Positions 24,667-33,234 of a stretch of DNA of 64,000 nucleotides are shown piece by piece. The stretch is from the NCBI RefSeq assembly GCF_000193375.1, contig NC_015315.1, positions 1,000,622 through 1,064,621 of the forward strand, given 5' to 3'. The position numbers and the translations under genes were made by a program. The notes beneath the pieces were generated by a model, which worked only from the letters and a program-made list of their open reading frames with translations, made no database searches and had not been told where the DNA came from. This DNA is from Thermoproteus uzoniensis 768-20 (GTDB taxonomy: Archaea; Thermoproteota; Thermoprotei; Thermoproteales; Thermoproteaceae). Positions within the stretch are counted from its first letter, which is position 1. Each line of letters begins with the position of its first letter.

Positions 24667-26070
24667 CTACGCGTGTCTAAGCCTCGGGTTGACCACGGGC
24701 TCGAGGCCCATGGCCACGAATATAAACGTCACGGCCACGAAGGTGATGAGGAGCCCGGGCGGCACGACCCACCACCAGTAGCCCGACGTCAACGCGCCGA
24801 ACTCGTTGGCGTAGGCCAGTATGTTGCCCCAAGTCGGCAACTCGGCCCCGGCGAGGTTGAAGAAGTTTATGGCCGACAGCGTCAGTATGCCGCCGGGGAC
24901 GTTGACGACGAACAGATATAGGGTGTAGGGCATCACCATGGGCAGTATGTGGTTCCTCAATATCCAGCCCTTGCCCGCGCCCGCGGCGAGAGCCGACTCG
25001 ATGAACTGCGAATTCTTTATCTGCATGACCATGGCGCGGATCACGCGGGCCGAACCTCCCCAAGAGACCGCGGCGAGGAAGACTATGGCGTCCCATATAG
25101 ACCACTGGAACATCACCGAGAAGATTATCAACAGAGGAAAGGCCGGGAACAATATGAAGAAGTCGGTCACTCTGGTAAGCACCTCGTCGGCAAAACCGCC
25201 GTAGAACGCTGAGACGACGCCTATCAGTATGGCCAAGACCACGACTATGGCGGCCGTGAGGAGGCCCACCGCCAGATCTATGGGGAAGCCGGCCAGCAAG
25301 CCGAGCCATAGGTCGTGGCCCAAGAAATCGGTGCCCATGAGCCCGTACGCGTCGCCCTCCAATACGACGCCTATATCCTTCCTGCTTATGTTGGCGGACG
25401 TGCCGAAGGCGTATATCGTTACCGTGAACTTATAGGGACCGTTCAGAGGTACGAACTTGCCGTCTTTCACCGTGTAGAACAGATAGGGTATCGCCGAGGA
25501 GCCTTGGGGAACCGCGTTGGCCACGCCGAAGTTGTTCTGGAAGAAGGCGTCGACTTGCGATATTATCTGCGAGCTCAGCCCAAATGCGTTGAATCTGCTC
25601 GATATTTGGTCGGGACCCAGCTGGACGGTCTTCCCATCGGGCCTCGTCACAGTGAGGTAGACGACCCAAGTGCCGTTGTACACGCTCGGCGTGTTGACCA
25701 ACAAGAATAGATCCTTCCACGGCGTCTTGTAGACGTTGTCTACCGAGAACGATATGACGGCGTAGCGCACGCCCCCGCTAGATCCGCTAGTGAAGTTGTA
25801 GTTTGTAATCGTCAGCTGTGGGGCGTACTCATTACCGGTGAACGCGTTTATCCAAACCGGCGGGGCGTACTTCGGATTGGCTTGCCAATACGACGGAGTG
25901 TTCCACAGTTGCCCGAAGTTAGGCGGCAGAGCCACCAGCGAATATATTGAGAAGGCCACCATTATTGCGAAGAACGCCACGGCGATTTTGCCGGTGGTGG
26001 TGGCTATGAAGCCTCTCCATATCTCGCCGGGCGTCATCCCGAGTATTCTGAACTCTCTGCGGGCCGCCAT
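24667..26070 (-). CDS. ABC importer permease (OppC/DppC type)
   Basis: An inner permease subunit of 467 residues, starting at ATG 26070; upstream in-frame codons fall within the OppB gene. After the first membrane segment (KIAVAFFAIMVAFSIYSLVA, about residue 30) comes an unusually long extracytoplasmic region of about 190 residues before the next hydrophobic segment. Normal OppC has a much shorter loop here. The C-terminal half has the standard binding-protein-dependent permease core with the EAA-like loop IESALAAGAGKGWILRNHILP. The gene starts 2 bp after the OppB stop. The large loop may dock the equally unusual binding protein. Confidence 0.9.
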   Translation of the reverse strand: MAARREFRILGMTPGEIWRGFIATTTGKIAVAFFAIMVAFSIYSLVALPPNFGQLWNTPSYWQANPKYAPPVWINAFTGNEYAPQLTITNYNFTSGSSGGVRYAVISFSVDNVYKTPWKDLFLLVNTPSVYNGTWVVYLTVTRPDGKTVQLGPDQISSRFNAFGLSSQIISQVDAFFQNNFGVANAVPQGSSAIPYLFYTVKDGKFVPLNGPYKFTVTIYAFGTSANISRKDIGVVLEGDAYGLMGTDFLGHDLWLGLLAGFPIDLAVGLLTAAIVVVLAILIGVVSAFYGGFADEVLTRVTDFFILFPAFPLLIIFSVMFQWSIWDAIVFLAAVSWGGSARVIRAMVMQIKNSQFIESALAAGAGKGWILRNHILPMVMPYTLYLFVVNVPGGILTLSAINFFNLAGAELPTWGNILAYANEFGALTSGYWWWVVPPGLLITFVAVTFIFVAMGLEPVVNPRLRHA

Positions 26071-26072
26071 GG

Positions 26073-27179
26073 CTACTCGCTCCTGATCCTTGGATCCAGT
26101 ACTACGTACAGCACCTCGAGGACGAGGACTATGCCTATATATAGCAACGTGGAGGCGTAGGTCAGCGCAACTATGACCGGCATGTCGGGCGTAGGCGCGA
26201 AGATAGCTATGTTGTAGACGTATCCCAGGCCCCACCAGCGGAACACCGCCTCTGTTATGAGGAAGCCGCCGAATATTATGAACGGCAGAGTCAACAATAT
26301 GCTGGTCAATATGGCGGGCGCCGCCGGTCTGAGTATATACCTGCTGGTTATCCTGCCGTCGGGCAACCCCTTAATCTTGGCGAACGTGACGAAGTCCTCC
26401 TGGGCGGTGTTGAGGGTCACGGTCCTGGCGAAGTAGGCCCAGCCGCCTATGTTCACTATGAGGACCGTGGCAAGCGGCAGGACGAAGTGCCATAGGAGAT
26501 CGGCCAGCGCCTTGGGATTTGTCAAGACCGAGACCGGCGACGTGAACCACTCGGCATAGTACTGAGGGCTCAGTATGCCGCCTGCGGGGAAGTATATAGG
26601 CGATTTTATGGTGCTTAGATAGAAACTGAACACCAAGAGCAGAATGACGCCGACCCACCACTGGGGGAGCCCGTTGGATATAGCGCCGTAGTACATGACT
26701 GCGCGGTCGGTCCTACTGCCGTACTTCAGCGCAGACCTCAAGCCTATCTGTATCCCTATAAATGCACTAAGGAGGATGCCGAAGGTGTCCAGGAGGATGG
26801 TGCCGGGGAGGGCTGAGGCGATTATGTCGGAGACTCTGCCAGACGACACACCGTACTCGCTCGGGTATTCCGAATAGCCCCAGTTAAACGTCAACATATT
26901 GTATATTATGTAGAACACGCGTATGTAGACCGGCTTGTTCAGACCATACGCGTTGTACAGCTGTTGCACTATGGAGTTGTAGACTTGCTGGGCTTGTTGA
27001 GAGCTGACATGTCCCGATTTAAGGAGTTGCGAGACCAAAGCCCTCGCCTCTAGATTTATCTGGGTCTCTAACAATTTAGAGGCAGGACCTGCTAATGCAT
27101 AAGATACTATGAAAAGGAGTACAAACATCAATATAACTAGGTTAACTGCCCTGATAGCCAGAGTCCTCAATAGACCCAT
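26073..27179 (-). CDS. ABC importer permease (OppB/DppB type)
   Basis: A 368-residue permease with six or so membrane segments. It begins with a typical OppB N-terminus (LRTLAIRAVNLVILMFVLLFIVSY), and an extracytoplasmic segment of about 90 residues rich in Gln and Asn follows. The EAA loop is FVTFAKIKGLPDGRITSRYILRP, the contact site for an ATPase subunit. The C-terminal DPRIRSE is the conserved OppB end. It is separated from the binding-protein gene by 40 bp of A/T-rich DNA that could hold a processing site or weak promoter. Confidence 0.92.
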   Translation of the reverse strand: MGLLRTLAIRAVNLVILMFVLLFIVSYALAGPASKLLETQINLEARALVSQLLKSGHVSSQQAQQVYNSIVQQLYNAYGLNKPVYIRVFYIIYNMLTFNWGYSEYPSEYGVSSGRVSDIIASALPGTILLDTFGILLSAFIGIQIGLRSALKYGSRTDRAVMYYGAISNGLPQWWVGVILLLVFSFYLSTIKSPIYFPAGGILSPQYYAEWFTSPVSVLTNPKALADLLWHFVLPLATVLIVNIGGWAYFARTVTLNTAQEDFVTFAKIKGLPDGRITSRYILRPAAPAILTSILLTLPFIIFGGFLITEAVFRWWGLGYVYNIAIFAPTPDMPVIVALTYASTLLYIGIVLVLEVLYVVLDPRIRSE

Positions 27180-27219
27180 AAAGAATATATAGAAAAGAGG
27201 GGGTTTTTATTTTATCGTC

Positions 27220-29847
27220 TCAGCGCCTTCTAATAGCCAGGACCGCGACCGCGATTATGAGTATGACCACTACCGCGACGAGAGCCCAGACCCAACCCGG
27301 CGTCGTAGCCACCGTCGTGGTGGCCACCGACGACGTGGTGACCGTGGCGACAGAGGACGTGGTGACCGTTACGGCGGTCACGACGGCCAGCGTGGCCGAG
27401 TACGTGGTGGGCACCGTCACCTTGTCCGTATAGATCATCATGTTAAGCGTGTAGACGCCCGGCACGGTCAAAGCGCTTGCCGGCAGAGTGAGCGTCAGCT
27501 GGCCGGGAGTCGAGGACGTCACGGTGCCGCTGTAGACTACCTGTCCCTGCGGGTTGGTGACGTACACATACGCCCTAGGCAATCCAACACCCTGCACAGT
27601 CACAGTTATTGTGTTAGATTGCCCAGCAACCAGCGTCGTGGGCGTCACGCTGACGACGGAGGCCAGCGGGTTGGACGGGACTGACGGCAGTGTGCCGTAC
27701 AGCTCACTGTACCAGTAGCTGTAGCTGAACGGGTATCCGCTCCACAGCACGAGCACCGCCGACTGCGGCGTCACCGAGACGAGGGACTTGAGTATGTAGG
27801 GGCCGTTGCTTATGAAGAGGTGGCCGTACTGGTTGTAGAAGCTGAGGGCGTCCTGGTAGTCCTGTACGGCCTCCGTACTGTTCAACACACAGCCCAAGCC
27901 GGGCACGCAAGCCCAAGAGCCGTTATCCCAGATGAATCCGGTCTGGCTCCACTGCTGTAGGTATCCAGCCAATATCTTCGCGCTGTCGCTGGCAGTGAGG
28001 TCGGCAGTAGGTATCTTCATCGACTGGGCCTCGCTACTTGTCAGCGCCAGCTTGCCGTCCTTCATGGCCTGGAACATAGCCGCGTAGAGCTCCCACGGGA
28101 TAGACCAGATATAGCCGGGCGCGTAGTACGAGCCCACTATGTTGGGGTCTGGGAACCAGTAGTTCGAGTACACCACCACGGTCCCGTTGGGGAAGAACTG
28201 CAACCCTACTACAGTGCTGGCGCTGGGCTGCAACGCGCCTTGGAGATCGCTGATCTGGGCAGCGTTGGCGCCCAGGTCGGGCGCTCCCTGCGCTAGGTCG
28301 AGATACCAGTACCAGTACATGAGGACGTCGGCCATGGTTATGGGCTGGCCGTCCTGCCAGTTGGTGCCGAGCCAAGTGCCGTTGTAGTAATACCTAATAA
28401 CGGCCCTGGCCATCTTGCCGGGGCCTACCGTGACCCACTTGCCCAAAGTCGCGTTCCAGACTACCGCGTTGGGCGGCACGGGGTATATGGCCGAGCTGTT
28501 GGGGCTAAGCTGGACTGACCAAGCGCCTCTGAAGGGCATCGGCTCGCCCGAGAACGGGTCGTAGTAGGCAAACGGGTCGAACAGCCAGCCCTGCACCACG
28601 TCGGCCGTATAGGCGTCTACGCCCACTATCCACTGTATCGGGTTCCACGGATACTGCTTGACGTGGAGCATGCCGACTGTGAGGGTGGTCTTGCCAGGCA
28701 CGTAGGCGAACTTCACGCCATAGGGCGTCTCGAGGCCCAACACAGACGGCATGAAGTTCCGTAAGTTGCTGGCTACCGGGTAGGCGGCGGCTCTAGCCAC
28801 TTGCCACACCCTCACCGCCTCGGCGAAACAGTCCGAAAGCGCTATCTTGGACAATTGCTTGAACTGGTCGAGGCTGGTGAAGTTGCCTGTAGAGACCCAC
28901 TGGGTTATTTTGTCTATAGTAGCGTTGCTGTACTGCCAGTAGCCGCTGGTGCCCCAGCCCGGCATGTTGCCCGACCACGAGGCGCAGAAGCTGGCGCCGG
29001 CGCCGGTGTCCCACGGCATAGGAGTTATGGACCAAGCCTCAGTGTATATCTGCCACTCCATGGAGGCGGGGTTGGAGCTGTAGACCGTGCTCAGCGCATC
29101 AGTCAACGTGCCGTATATGGGCTTTATGGTGAAGCCGAGCGACTGGAGAGCCTCGGAGAACATCAAGCCCATCTGGTAGCGGTAGGGGTCGTCGTTCCTT
29201 ATGAAGAATATTATGGTGACGGGTTGCGGCGTGGTGGAGTTGGGCGGGATATAGTACCACTTGCCGTTAATCCAGAGTATTCTGCCGTGCCAGACGGGGT
29301 CGGTCTGGTTTATCTGTCTGAAGAGGGCCCATATAGAGGCGTTGACGTAGGTCGGGTCGTAGTGGATATTGTACTGCGACACGAACGGGACTATCAGTAG
29401 GTAGCTGTTGAGCGCAAACGGGCCGGGCCAAGCCACCATGGGCGTGGCCAAGCCGTGGAACACTTGCTGCACTATGGCGCTTCTGTGGACTAGGTAGTTC
29501 ATCAAGAAGCGGAACTGCCTATAGGCGAAGGGGTTGAACGTCGTGTTGCTGGGGTAGGGGTTGAACAGAAGGTCGTACGCAGATATCATGCCGGGGCTCA
29601 CGAACGTGACGTTGGGGTTCTGCTGTAACTGCGCCAGCACGTTTGTGGGCAGAGCCCACGGGTTGAGATACATGTCTATCTTCCCACTCTGGAAATAGAG
29701 CGCTACCTGGTCCTTAGGCACCTCCGTCACTGTTATTGTCTGGGGCATCGACGAGCTGGACGTCGTCTGGGCAGTCGAGAGATACGCCGACAGCACTAGT
29801 ACGGCGGCCGCGAGGGCCGCCAGTACTATCACTTTCCGGGACGCCAT
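27220..29847 (-). CDS. membrane-anchored solute-binding protein, family 5, apparently circularly permuted
   Basis: The extracytoplasmic receptor of the Opp/Dpp-type importer, 875 residues. A signal segment (KVIVLAALAAAVLVLSAYLS) is followed by a region matching the C-terminal half of bacterial DppA: SGKIDMYLNP, then YRQFRFLMNYLVHRSAIVQQ with the AIDR-like helix and EALQSLGFTIKPI. At about residue 386, TTLTVGMLHVKQYPWNP starts a region matching the N-terminal half of DppA, including WQDGQPITMADVLMYWYW (about 495-512) and SNGPYILKSL. An Ig-like domain (about 745-830), a Thr/Ser/Val-rich stalk and a C-terminal membrane anchor ending in RRR complete it. The order of halves is thus reversed relative to the family. 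Confidence 0.9.
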   Translation of the reverse strand: MASRKVIVLAALAAAVLVLSAYLSTAQTTSSSSMPQTITVTEVPKDQVALYFQSGKIDMYLNPWALPTNVLAQLQQNPNVTFVSPGMISAYDLLFNPYPSNTTFNPFAYRQFRFLMNYLVHRSAIVQQVFHGLATPMVAWPGPFALNSYLLIVPFVSQYNIHYDPTYVNASIWALFRQINQTDPVWHGRILWINGKWYYIPPNSTTPQPVTIIFFIRNDDPYRYQMGLMFSEALQSLGFTIKPIYGTLTDALSTVYSSNPASMEWQIYTEAWSITPMPWDTGAGASFCASWSGNMPGWGTSGYWQYSNATIDKITQWVSTGNFTSLDQFKQLSKIALSDCFAEAVRVWQVARAAAYPVASNLRNFMPSVLGLETPYGVKFAYVPGKTTLTVGMLHVKQYPWNPIQWIVGVDAYTADVVQGWLFDPFAYYDPFSGEPMPFRGAWSVQLSPNSSAIYPVPPNAVVWNATLGKWVTVGPGKMARAVIRYYYNGTWLGTNWQDGQPITMADVLMYWYWYLDLAQGAPDLGANAAQISDLQGALQPSASTVVGLQFFPNGTVVVYSNYWFPDPNIVGSYYAPGYIWSIPWELYAAMFQAMKDGKLALTSSEAQSMKIPTADLTASDSAKILAGYLQQWSQTGFIWDNGSWACVPGLGCVLNSTEAVQDYQDALSFYNQYGHLFISNGPYILKSLVSVTPQSAVLVLWSGYPFSYSYWYSELYGTLPSVPSNPLASVVSVTPTTLVAGQSNTITVTVQGVGLPRAYVYVTNPQGQVVYSGTVTSSTPGQLTLTLPASALTVPGVYTLNMMIYTDKVTVPTTYSATLAVVTAVTVTTSSVATVTTSSVATTTVATTPGWVWALVAVVVILIIAVAVLAIRRR

Positions 29848-29865
29848 GTCATTTCTTTCCCACGA

Positions 29866-30366
29866 CTAGTATTTAACTATTGCTCTTTCAAGTTTCGCCG
29901 CCCCTTTAGTTTTATAGGTTATTTGATATAAATACCCCACAACCAAGAATGCGAACATAAGTATAAAGAGTATAACCATTATTACTGTTAATATTTTATT
30001 TATAATTGTTGTTTTTACACTTTTTATTGTTATAAAGATATTTTGAGAAGAATCGTTTATGTATATATATTTGACGAAGGAGAAGTTATAGACGGACTGC
30101 CCCGGCGGCGCCGCCAACGTGGCGTTGTTTATGAAAACCACGCCGTAGACTTCCTCCCCCACCGAGACCGGCACGTAAGCCGTCCCGCCGCCCGTGTTGT
30201 TTATGAAGAGCAGGACCAAGCCGCCGTCGGGCGTCACGTTGAGGGGTCTTACGGGCCCCGAGTAGTACGTCGTGACTGTGTAGGGGTTGAGGAGGAGGTA
30301 GAGGGCCAGCAGAGCCGCGCCGACGCCGAAGACGTAGGCCAGCCTCGTCAACAGCTCGGGCGACAC
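29866..30366 (-). CDS. bitopic membrane protein of unknown function
   Basis: A 166-residue protein with an N-terminal membrane segment (YVFGVGAALLALYLLL, about residues 11-26), an Asn/Thr-rich extracytoplasmic domain predicted as beta-sandwich, and a second membrane segment (LTVIMVILFILMFAFLVVGYLY, about 125-146). A basic tail follows. The 3' third is markedly A/T-rich in codon use (Ile and Lys codons ATA, ATT, AAA). The GTG at 30366 is 22 bp from a TATA-like CCGTTAAAAGC (30383-30393). It ends 18 bp before the solute-binding-protein gene on the same strand, so it may be an accessory of the importer. Confidence 0.65.
   Translation of the reverse strand: MSPELLTRLAYVFGVGAALLALYLLLNPYTVTTYYSGPVRPLNVTPDGGLVLLFINNTGGGTAYVPVSVGEEVYGVVFINNATLAAPPGQSVYNFSFVKYIYINDSSQNIFITIKSVKTTIINKILTVIMVILFILMFAFLVVGYLYQITYKTKGAAKLERAIVKY
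29868..29880 (-). promoter_or_regulatory. TATA element of the Opp/Dpp-type operon
   Basis: On the minus strand AGTTAAATACTAG is centred about 27 bp from the binding-protein ATG at 29847. It lies inside the last codons of the upstream gene. Confidence 0.5.
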
Positions 30367-30400
30367 TAGTCGACATGGGCACCCGTTAAAAGCTTAGCCG

Positions 30401-30424
30401 CCGCCAGCCCGCCTACGCTGGCGG
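30401..30424. repeat. 8-bp stem hairpin in the spacer before the tRNA
   Basis: CCGCCAGC at 30401-30408 and GCTGGCGG at 30417-30424 form a perfect stem with an 8-base loop. The remaining spacer to 30608 shows no gene that I can recognise. Confidence 0.4.
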
Positions 30425-30608
30425 TGATGGTCGGGAGGGGATTCTAGGCAAGCCGTATCGCCGCAATGCGCGATCGCGGAGCACAACTGATGACGAGACC
30501 CTGGATCGCGGCTTGTTTACCCTAGTCGCCTCTGGATATGGCGATCGGCAGTAGCGGGGCGAAGCCGTGTGTGGTCTATGGCGGCGAAACAATCTATAAT
30601 AAGTATAG

Positions 30609-30732
30609 TGGGGCCGCCGGGATTTGAACCCGGGGCCTCCCGGCTACTCGGGCCGGGCGCCCTTTATGAGCCCTACGCGGGACTGGCCGGGACTGAGTCC
30701 CAGGGCGCTCTACCTAGCTAAGCTACGGCCCC
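30609..30732 (-). tRNA. tRNA with CAU anticodon (elongator Met or Ile2), two introns
   Basis: The minus strand folds as a tRNA after removing two introns. Acceptor GGGGCCG pairs with CGGCCCC before A73; the D-arm is GCTT/GAGC and the T-arm is CCGGG-TTCAAAT-CCCGG. Removing 30 nt between positions 29/30 and 20 nt between 37/38 leaves 74 nt with anticodon arm CCCGG-CTCATAG-CCGGG. Intron 1 has a good bulge-helix-bulge: GCGC pairs with GCGU, and 3-nt bulges CCU and AGG are cut after the second base. Intron 2 fits only a relaxed motif. The stem is not of the initiator type (no three G-C pairs at 29-31). Met versus agmatidine-modified Ile2 cannot be decided. A TATA element (30753-30763) lies 25 bp upstream. 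No CCA is encoded. Confidence 0.82.
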
Positions 30733-30752
30733 TGACCCATTGAAACTGGGGC

Positions 30753-30783
30753 ACATTTAAAGTTTACCGCGCGGTTTTTATTA
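30753..30783. promoter_or_regulatory. divergent TATA elements, tRNA / SLC13-like permease
   Basis: ACATTTAAAGT (30753-30763) serves the tRNA on the minus strand. TTTTTATTA (30775-30783) is centred 25 bp before the permease ATG at 30804. Confidence 0.55.
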
Positions 30784-30803
30784 GCAGGCGTCTGCTCGCC
30801 TAT

Positions 30804-32411
30804 ATGGACCTCCTTCCGTTTCTTGTGGCCGGCGTCGTGGTCGCCGTCGTCGCCGCGTCTATCCGCTATAGGCCCGACGTGCCGGCCTTCCTGGGGCTCC
30901 TCGCGCTGGTCGGCCTCGGCGTCTATAGGCTGGAGGAGGCCCTCTCTTTTCTCGTGAGCCCGGCCGTGGTCACCCTCTTCGGTGCCATGGCCATAGGCTA
31001 CGTCATATCGGAGTCCGGGGCTATGGAGCTCGTGGGGAGCGCCATACTGTCGAGGGTGAGGAGCCTGCCCTTGGTGGCCCTCCTAATCTACCTCGCCGCC
31101 GGGCTCATGTCGGCATTCGTGTCGGACATAGCGGTAATGCTCGCCATGTCGGCTATGCTGTCCAACGCGGCCAGGAAGCTCAAGGCCCCGCCCGCCGCCT
31201 ACGTCATACCGCTGTCGTTCGCCGTGGTGCTGGGCGGCAGAATCACCATGGTGGGGACGTCCGCCAACATAGTCCTCTTGGGCGACTACGCGGCGAACAC
31301 GGGGGAGAGGCTGAGCATATTCGCCTTCACGCCCGAGCTCCTCGTCTCATACCTCATCACGGCGCCTCTCCTCGTCGCCGCGGCTCTGCTGATACAGAGA
31401 TTCGCCAGGGGGATCGCCGCGCCCAGGAAGATGTTGGTCATGAGAGCTACCGTGGGCGAGTCCCTCGACGGCGCCGACAAGGGCGAGGTGGAGCGGAAGT
31501 TCGGCGTGCAGATCCTGGCGAGGGCCCGGACGCTCTCTAAGTTCAGCTCGGTGCTGATAAGGGGTCCCATAGACGAGCTCCCCTCCCTCCTGTCGTCCAA
31601 GGACCTCTCGGTGGAGCCGCTCGGCGAGAGGAAGAGCGACTACGTGGAGCTGTTGATAGTGACTCCCCGGTCGCGGCTGGTGGGGCGCAGCCTCTACTCA
31701 GAGCCCGTCCACGAGCTCTTCCCGGTGTCGGTCATCGGGCTTGTCCCCAGCGGCCGGGTGTACAGCCTCGAGACCTACGAGTTCAGGCCTGGCGACGAGA
31801 TATTGGTGGCTGGGGACGAGAAGGCCATCGGCAGGCTCGCCTCGGCGTACGGGCTGGCGAGATCCAAGGAGCAGGTCAAGCTCTTCAGCCCGCGCCTGGC
31901 GGCCTCCGGCGTGGCCGGCCTGGCGGCGGCCGTGGCGCTGAGCGAGTTCCTCCCCACCGCCTTGGCCTTCATAGTGGGGGCCCTCGTCGCGCTTCTCGGC
32001 GGCGGGAGGCCGGTGGAGAGGCTGTACCAGGCCGTCTCGTGGGACGCCTTGATCTACGTGGGCTCCTTCATAGCCATAGGCCGGGCGGCGGCTGAGCTGG
32101 GCCTTCTGAGCCCTCTGACGCCCTATCTGTCGAGCCCGGCGGCCCTCTTCGCCGTCGGCCTCGCGCTGTCCAACACCGTAGGCGCGGTGCCCGCCGCCAC
32201 GTTGCTGGGGCCGCTGATAGCCGAGAAGAGCGCCCTCCTAGCCCTCATCGCCTCAATCATGCCGCTCTTTCTGCCCTTCGCGCACCCCGCCGTCTACCTC
32301 GCCTACAGGCAGTCCGACATGCCGCTCAAGGACTACCTAAAGGCCTCTTCCCTCGGCCTCGCCGCCGCGGCGGCCGCCGCCTACATCGCCCTATTCCTCC
32401 TAAGGATTTAG
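30804..32411 (+). CDS. SLC13/ArsB-like anion permease with cytoplasmic TrkA-C-type domain
   Basis: A 535-residue polytopic transporter. Two hydrophobic halves (residues 1-200 and 350-535) flank a soluble region of about 150 residues that includes a TrkA-C/RCK-C-like domain (VGRSLYSEPVHELFPVSVIGL, then FRPGDEILVAGDEKAIGRL). The hairpin segments SAFVSDIAVMLAMSAM and VGTSANIVLLGDY in the first half and LSNTVGAVPAATLLGPL in the second are typical of SLC13 (divalent anion:Na+) and related carriers. Substrate could be sulfate, dicarboxylate or another anion. It has its own promoter and ends convergently with the next gene, overlapping by 4 bp. Confidence 0.82.
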   Translation: MDLLPFLVAGVVVAVVAASIRYRPDVPAFLGLLALVGLGVYRLEEALSFLVSPAVVTLFGAMAIGYVISESGAMELVGSAILSRVRSLPLVALLIYLAAGLMSAFVSDIAVMLAMSAMLSNAARKLKAPPAAYVIPLSFAVVLGGRITMVGTSANIVLLGDYAANTGERLSIFAFTPELLVSYLITAPLLVAAALLIQRFARGIAAPRKMLVMRATVGESLDGADKGEVERKFGVQILARARTLSKFSSVLIRGPIDELPSLLSSKDLSVEPLGERKSDYVELLIVTPRSRLVGRSLYSEPVHELFPVSVIGLVPSGRVYSLETYEFRPGDEILVAGDEKAIGRLASAYGLARSKEQVKLFSPRLAASGVAGLAAAVALSEFLPTALAFIVGALVALLGGGRPVERLYQAVSWDALIYVGSFIAIGRAAAELGLLSPLTPYLSSPAALFAVGLALSNTVGAVPAATLLGPLIAEKSALLALIASIMPLFLPFAHPAVYLAYRQSDMPLKDYLKASSLGLAAAAAAAYIALFLLRI

Positions 32412-33196
32412 CCGCCCAGCGCCTCCTGGATATTTCTCAGAAAGGCCTCCCGGTCGAAGTAGCCCAGCTTGTAGCCCACGAGCGTCAAGTTCGACAGGAT
32501 GCTCTCTCTTACGTAGCGGCCGGGCGCTATCTCGAGGACCTGGCGAGTCGTCTGTTCCGCGACGAGCGGCACGCCTTGGGGAGATAGACAGACGGTCTCG
32601 GTCGTGTTCGTCCTAGTCGAGCCGGGCGGCGATTTAACGGCCCTCTCCACGTCGATGCTATAGCACTGGGCTACCTGGCCCAGAACTTGGCGCTGGCCTA
32701 TATACGATATGTGGACTGTCTCGACGACGTAGTAATTGTCGTGGACGTACGTACTATTCCCTATGGCCAGAGAGCCCAGCGGGACGTATAGGTAGAAAAA
32801 CTCGGGCGATCCAGGCCAGTTGCAGTTCGCGCCACGCGCCAGGCGGCCGTTTCGCTCTATCACGACCGCCGTACAGAGCCTCGATCCGTTTATCCAGATA
32901 GACATATTGATAGAGGGGATGGGGCCTCGTTGCGAGATCGGCCTAGAGGATGTGAATAGCTCACGCGCCGACGCGTTGAAGCTGTACTCCACCACATATC
33001 GCTGGAGCTCCAACGGGATCCCCGATTGATTCAACACAAACGTAGCGTTGTATACGAGGGTGGCCGAGCCGTTCTCGACGAGCCGGCTGGCCGCGCGTAT
33101 GTAGCTGGGCCCCCTGCCGGAGCTGGACAAAGCGACGTAGAGCACGATGGCCGCCGCCAGCGCCGCAAGCGCCGCCGCGACCCATCTACCGGCCAT
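32408..33196 (-). CDS. secreted/membrane-anchored protein of unknown function
   Basis: A 262-residue protein with an N-terminal signal-anchor (WVAAALAALAAAIVLYVALS, about residues 5-24) and a large extracytoplasmic beta-rich domain with many potential N-glycosylation sites (NGS, NAT, NQS, NMS, NST, NTT). Three Cys are visible outside the anchor. The ATG at 33196 was chosen over an in-frame start at 33271: a TATA-like AGGTTATATG lies 24 bp upstream and the signal segment then starts at residue 5. I do not recognise the family. It starts 38 bp after the MNT gene and overlaps the permease 3' end. Confidence 0.65.
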   Translation of the reverse strand: MAGRWVAAALAALAAAIVLYVALSSSGRGPSYIRAASRLVENGSATLVYNATFVLNQSGIPLELQRYVVEYSFNASARELFTSSRPISQRGPIPSINMSIWINGSRLCTAVVIERNGRLARGANCNWPGSPEFFYLYVPLGSLAIGNSTYVHDNYYVVETVHISYIGQRQVLGQVAQCYSIDVERAVKSPPGSTRTNTTETVCLSPQGVPLVAEQTTRQVLEIAPGRYVRESILSNLTLVGYKLGYFDREAFLRNIQEALGG

Positions 33197-33234
33197 ACCT
33201 CCACCGATAGTCGAACATATAACCTTTCCGCAGA

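Noticed and set aside
30470-30560. C/D-box guide RNA near CTGATGA at 30487
   Set aside because: The C-like box has a pyrimidine at its first position, and no D box or C'/D' pair is found at the right spacing.
30609-30732. Class II (Leu/Ser) tRNA with a long variable arm
   Set aside because: The D-arm and the 5-base variable loop fit a class I tRNA once two introns are removed. The hairpin that looked like a variable arm is intron 2 plus the 3' side of the anticodon stem.
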